DNA from: an uncultured Eubacteriales bacterium | GTDB lineage: Bacteria; Bacillota; Clostridia; Oscillospirales; Oscillospiraceae | Length of the DNA: 8,494 nt | Direction: 5' to 3' | NCBI GenBank assembly: GCA_900556935.1 | Contig: USQL01000092.1 | Location: 1-8,494 of the forward strand | Shown here: positions 7,140 to 8,494 of the stretch, piece by piece | How positions within the stretch are numbered: position 1 is the first letter of the stretch | How the letters are laid out: the number at the start of each line of letters is the position of its first letter | Notes under the pieces: generated by a model | What the model saw: the letters and a program-made list of their open reading frames with translations, nothing else | Database searches by the model: none | Told to the model about the DNA's origin: nothing | Position numbers and translations under genes: made by a program

Positions 7140-7847
7140 TTAATCCTGATTCAAATATCGCACAAACCGATTTTTAAACTGGTCCATATATCGTCGTCCG
7201 ATGGTCAGGTCCGTGCCGTCCGTCAGATACAGTGTCCGGCCGTTGACCTGGCGGATGGAGGATAGATCCACCAGAAAGCTATTGTGGCAGCGGCAGAACC
7301 GATCCCCCGGCAGCGTTTGCTCGGCCTGGCTCAAAGAAATGGGTAAAAACTGTTCTCCCCGGACCGTATGGAGCACGCAGCCGTGATTCCGGCTTTCGGC
7401 GTAGAGAATGTCCCCGATGGGCAGCACCAGTGTTCGGCCCCCTGCGCAAAAGGTGACGCTGTGGGGGCGGTGATGGAGCCGCAGGTCCGTTTCTATGGCC
7501 CTGCGCAGCGCCTCCGGCTCCACGGGCTTTAGCAAATACTGGATGGGACGGACGCTGTAGCCGTCCCTTAAAAACTCTGTGGAGCCGGTGATAAACAGGA
7601 TGCTAGTCTCATCCTCCCGGGCCCGAAGCTCCCGGGCCAGCTCCATGCCGTTTTTGCCCCCCATGAGAATATCCAGGCACAGCAGAGAGAAGGTCTCCCC
7701 CGAGGCCAACGCGGCCTCCAACTCCTCGGCGGAAGAAAAGGCCGTGACCCTGTGGCTCACCTGCATTTCCCCAAGGACGACCTCGCATTGGCCGCACAGC
7801 TCCCGCCGCAAAACCGCCTCGTCTTCACAAACCGCTACATGATACAC
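7140..7847 (-). CDS. LytTR-family response regulator (AgrA/VirR type)
   Basis: This 235-residue protein has a receiver domain (about 1-120) and a C-terminal LytTR DNA-binding domain (about 132-230). Receiver residues are Glu8-Asp9 (acidic pocket), Asp59 in LCLDILM (phosphorylation site), Thr87 and Lys107 in LLKPV. The LytTR domain shows VLPIGDILYAE, then the RCHNSFLVDLSSI segment and a closing IGRRYMDQFKNRFVRYL. I chose the GTG at 7847 because GAGGCGG lies 6 nt upstream and the protein then begins directly with YHVAVCEDE, the first receiver strand. The upstream ATG at 7880 overlaps the -10 box of the promoter and has no Shine-Dalgarno. It probably receives phosphate from the convergent kinase and acts on paired GTT repeats such as those at 5076-5110. 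It has its own promoter and terminator, so it is not in an operon with the kinase. Confidence 0.92.
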   Translation of the reverse strand: MYHVAVCEDEAVLRRELCGQCEVVLGEMQVSHRVTAFSSAEELEAALASGETFSLLCLDILMGGKNGMELARELRAREDETSILFITGSTEFLRDGYSVRPIQYLLKPVEPEALRRAIETDLRLHHRPHSVTFCAGGRTLVLPIGDILYAESRNHGCVLHTVRGEQFLPISLSQAEQTLPGDRFCRCHNSFLVDLSSIRQVNGRTLYLTDGTDLTIGRRYMDQFKNRFVRYLNQD

Positions 7848-7853
7848 TTCTTT

Positions 7854-7860
7854 CCGCCTC
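7854..7860 (-). promoter_or_regulatory. Ribosome binding site fixing a GTG start of the regulator
   Basis: On the minus strand GAGGCGG is followed by AAAGAA and GTG (7847-7845). It decides the start in favour of GTG; the nearby CATGTAG offers no in-frame ATG. Confidence 0.7.
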
Positions 7861-7878
7861 TTTTCCTTAATACACCCC

Positions 7879-7907
7879 ATTATATCCAAATAATGGAGCT
7901 TTTTCAA
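7879..7907 (-). promoter_or_regulatory. Near-consensus sigma-A promoter of the LytTR regulator
   Basis: On the minus strand TTGAAA (7902-7907), a 17-bp spacer and a perfect TATAAT (7879-7884). The start of transcription should fall near 7872, giving a leader of about 25 nt to the GTG at 7847. No paired GTT repeats are visible next to it, so strong constitutive expression is more likely than autoregulation. Confidence 0.8.
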
Positions 7908-7949
7908 CGTCCTTTTCCTATAAAAGAGCAAATTTGTTAAAATGACGAA

Positions 7950-7978
7950 AAGACATCATTCCCAAAATCGTGTATACT
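7950..7978 (+). promoter_or_regulatory. Possible plus-strand promoter inside the inverted repeat
   Basis: TATACT (7973-7978) is a good -10. With a 17-bp spacer the -35 position (7950-7955) reads AAGACA, sharing only GACA's positions with consensus and overlapping the left arm of the inverted repeat. A transcript would start near 7985 and run towards the short frame at 8022. Moderate to weak support. Confidence 0.35.
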
Positions 7979-8021
7979 GAGGTTACCACACGCCCAACAA
8001 CACGACAAAGGAATGATGTCT
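7951..8021. repeat. Perfect 12-bp inverted repeat, 47-bp spacer
   Basis: AGACATCATTCC (7951-7962) and GGAATGATGTCT (8010-8021) are exact reverse complements. The pairing breaks sharply on both sides. The 47-bp spacer carries a plus-strand TATACT. The right arm overlaps part of a Shine-Dalgarno-like AAAGGA and two ATG codons. It could be an operator pair, a folded RNA element, the ends of a small lost element, or the borders of an invertible promoter. Confidence 0.85.
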
Positions 8022-8145
8022 ATGGAACTTGTTCTCAAAACGAATTTACCTTGCCTGTTCCAGCCCGGAAGGAACCGTGCTCAGGTCGTAGTCCCGGTTC
8101 ATAATGATTGGGCTGCTGCTTATTATATCATTGTATTCTGCGAAC

Positions 8146-8494
8146 TCATTCCTCGAACAGATACAGAAGATATCCGTAGCCCTCGGCTTCCATTTTTTCA
8201 TAGGGGACGAAGCGGAGGGAGGCGCTGTTGATGCAGTAGCGCACGCCATTGGGGGACTCCGGATCGCCGGTGAACACATGACCAAGGTGAGAATCTCCGG
8301 CACGGCTTCTGACCTCTGTACGGCGCATCCCGTGGCTCAGATCCTCTTTTTCCACTACAGCAGGGCCCTCGATGGGCTTTGTGAAAGCCGGCCAGCCGCA
8401 GCCGCTCTCGTACTTATCCGTGGAGGAAAAGAGCGGCTCACCGGTGACGACATCCACATAGATGCCCTTTTCAAACTTATCCCAGAACTCGCCT
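8146..8494 (-). CDS. msrB: Peptide-methionine (R)-S-oxide reductase MsrB, C-terminal part, cut by the window edge
   Basis: MsrB reduces methionine-R-sulfoxide in oxidised proteins, with electrons from thioredoxin. The visible frame covers the typical order: FWDKFEKGIYVDVVTGEPLF, SGCGWPAF, LSHGMRRTEVRS, GDSHLGHVF and RYCINSASLRF. The catalytic residue is the Cys of RYC (codon 8233-8235, an ordinary TGC, not selenocysteine). The Cys of GCGWP (8398-8400) is the usual recycling Cys. The two CxxC pairs that bind zinc in many MsrBs are absent (YVDVVTGEP and RSRAGDSHL stand in their places), so this is the zinc-free form common in MsrA-MsrB fusions. The frame is open to the right edge with no start, so whether an MsrA domain precedes it cannot be seen. 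It ends in FEE-TGA. A housekeeping repair gene, with no evident link to the surface-protein circuit. Confidence 0.93.
   Translation of the reverse strand, partial: GEFWDKFEKGIYVDVVTGEPLFSSTDKYESGCGWPAFTKPIEGPAVVEKEDLSHGMRRTEVRSRAGDSHLGHVFTGDPESPNGVRYCINSASLRFVPYEKMEAEGYGYLLYLFEE

Larger units (their letters stand above)
7911..8145. other. Intergenic region without a convincing gene
   Basis: About 235 bp lie between the regulator promoter and the end of msrB. It contains the 12-bp inverted repeat with a plus-strand promoter-like sequence (listed separately). On the plus strand AAAGGA (8007-8012) precedes ATG 8022 and a short reading frame opening MELVLKTN, which runs antisense into msrB. On the minus strand an 18-codon frame (8102 to 8046) has GC-rich third positions typical of the neighbouring genes but no ribosome binding site. 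I cannot support either as a gene; both could be remnants. No clear terminator for msrB is seen, only a weak 6-bp stem (8072-8077 with 8095-8100). Confidence 0.5.

Noticed and set aside
8072..8100. Weak 6-bp stem as an msrB terminator
   Set aside because: Loop of 17 nt, short stem and no U-tract on the minus strand.
8046..8102. 18-codon minus-strand frame downstream of msrB with GC-rich third positions
   Set aside because: No ribosome binding site, no recognisable product, and too short to judge from codon use alone.

Overview
The window looks like part of a GC-rich Firmicute chromosome, most likely a gut clostridium of the Oscillospiraceae type. The reasons are GC-rich third codon positions, strong AGGAG-type ribosome binding sites, sigma-A promoters, a LytTR response regulator, a histidine kinase with the GHKL-type kinase core, and a very large secreted/anchored protein with collagen-like repeats. 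The taxon is inferred from style only; no marker gene is present.

Layout. Positions 1-99 hold a short 3' flank with one perfect hairpin. Positions 100-5016 (minus) encode a 1638-residue surface protein. Its order is signal peptide, FG-GAP/integrin-like calcium-loop repeats, a large beta-rich unassigned region, a fibronectin III-like domain, eleven tryptophan-rich repeats of about 24 residues, a 46-triplet collagen-like tract, a small C-terminal module and a membrane anchor. Positions 5017-5183 are a divergent regulatory region. Positions 5184-7040 (plus) encode a sensor histidine kinase with an extracellular domain and a 7TM-like membrane block. A bidirectional hairpin terminator at 7045-7097 separates it from a convergent LytTR response regulator (7140-7847, minus), which has its own near-consensus promoter. 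Positions 7911-8145 are intergenic and contain a perfect 12-bp inverted repeat around a promoter-like sequence. From 8146 to the right edge (minus) lies the C-terminal part of an MsrB methionine sulfoxide reductase.

How the parts fit together. The divergent region carries two near-identical 14-bp direct repeats exactly 21 bp apart, the geometry of LytTR-binding sites. The repeat nearer the surface gene touches the poor -35 position of its promoter, which has a good extended -10. The simplest model is a small closed circuit: the kinase senses an external signal, phosphorylates the LytTR regulator, and the regulator switches on the giant surface protein and possibly the kinase itself. The kinase and regulator genes are convergent rather than co-transcribed, which is unusual. 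The surface protein's domain combination and this dedicated circuit are the most interesting content. The binding-site assignment and the kinase-regulator pairing are inferences from sequence and position.
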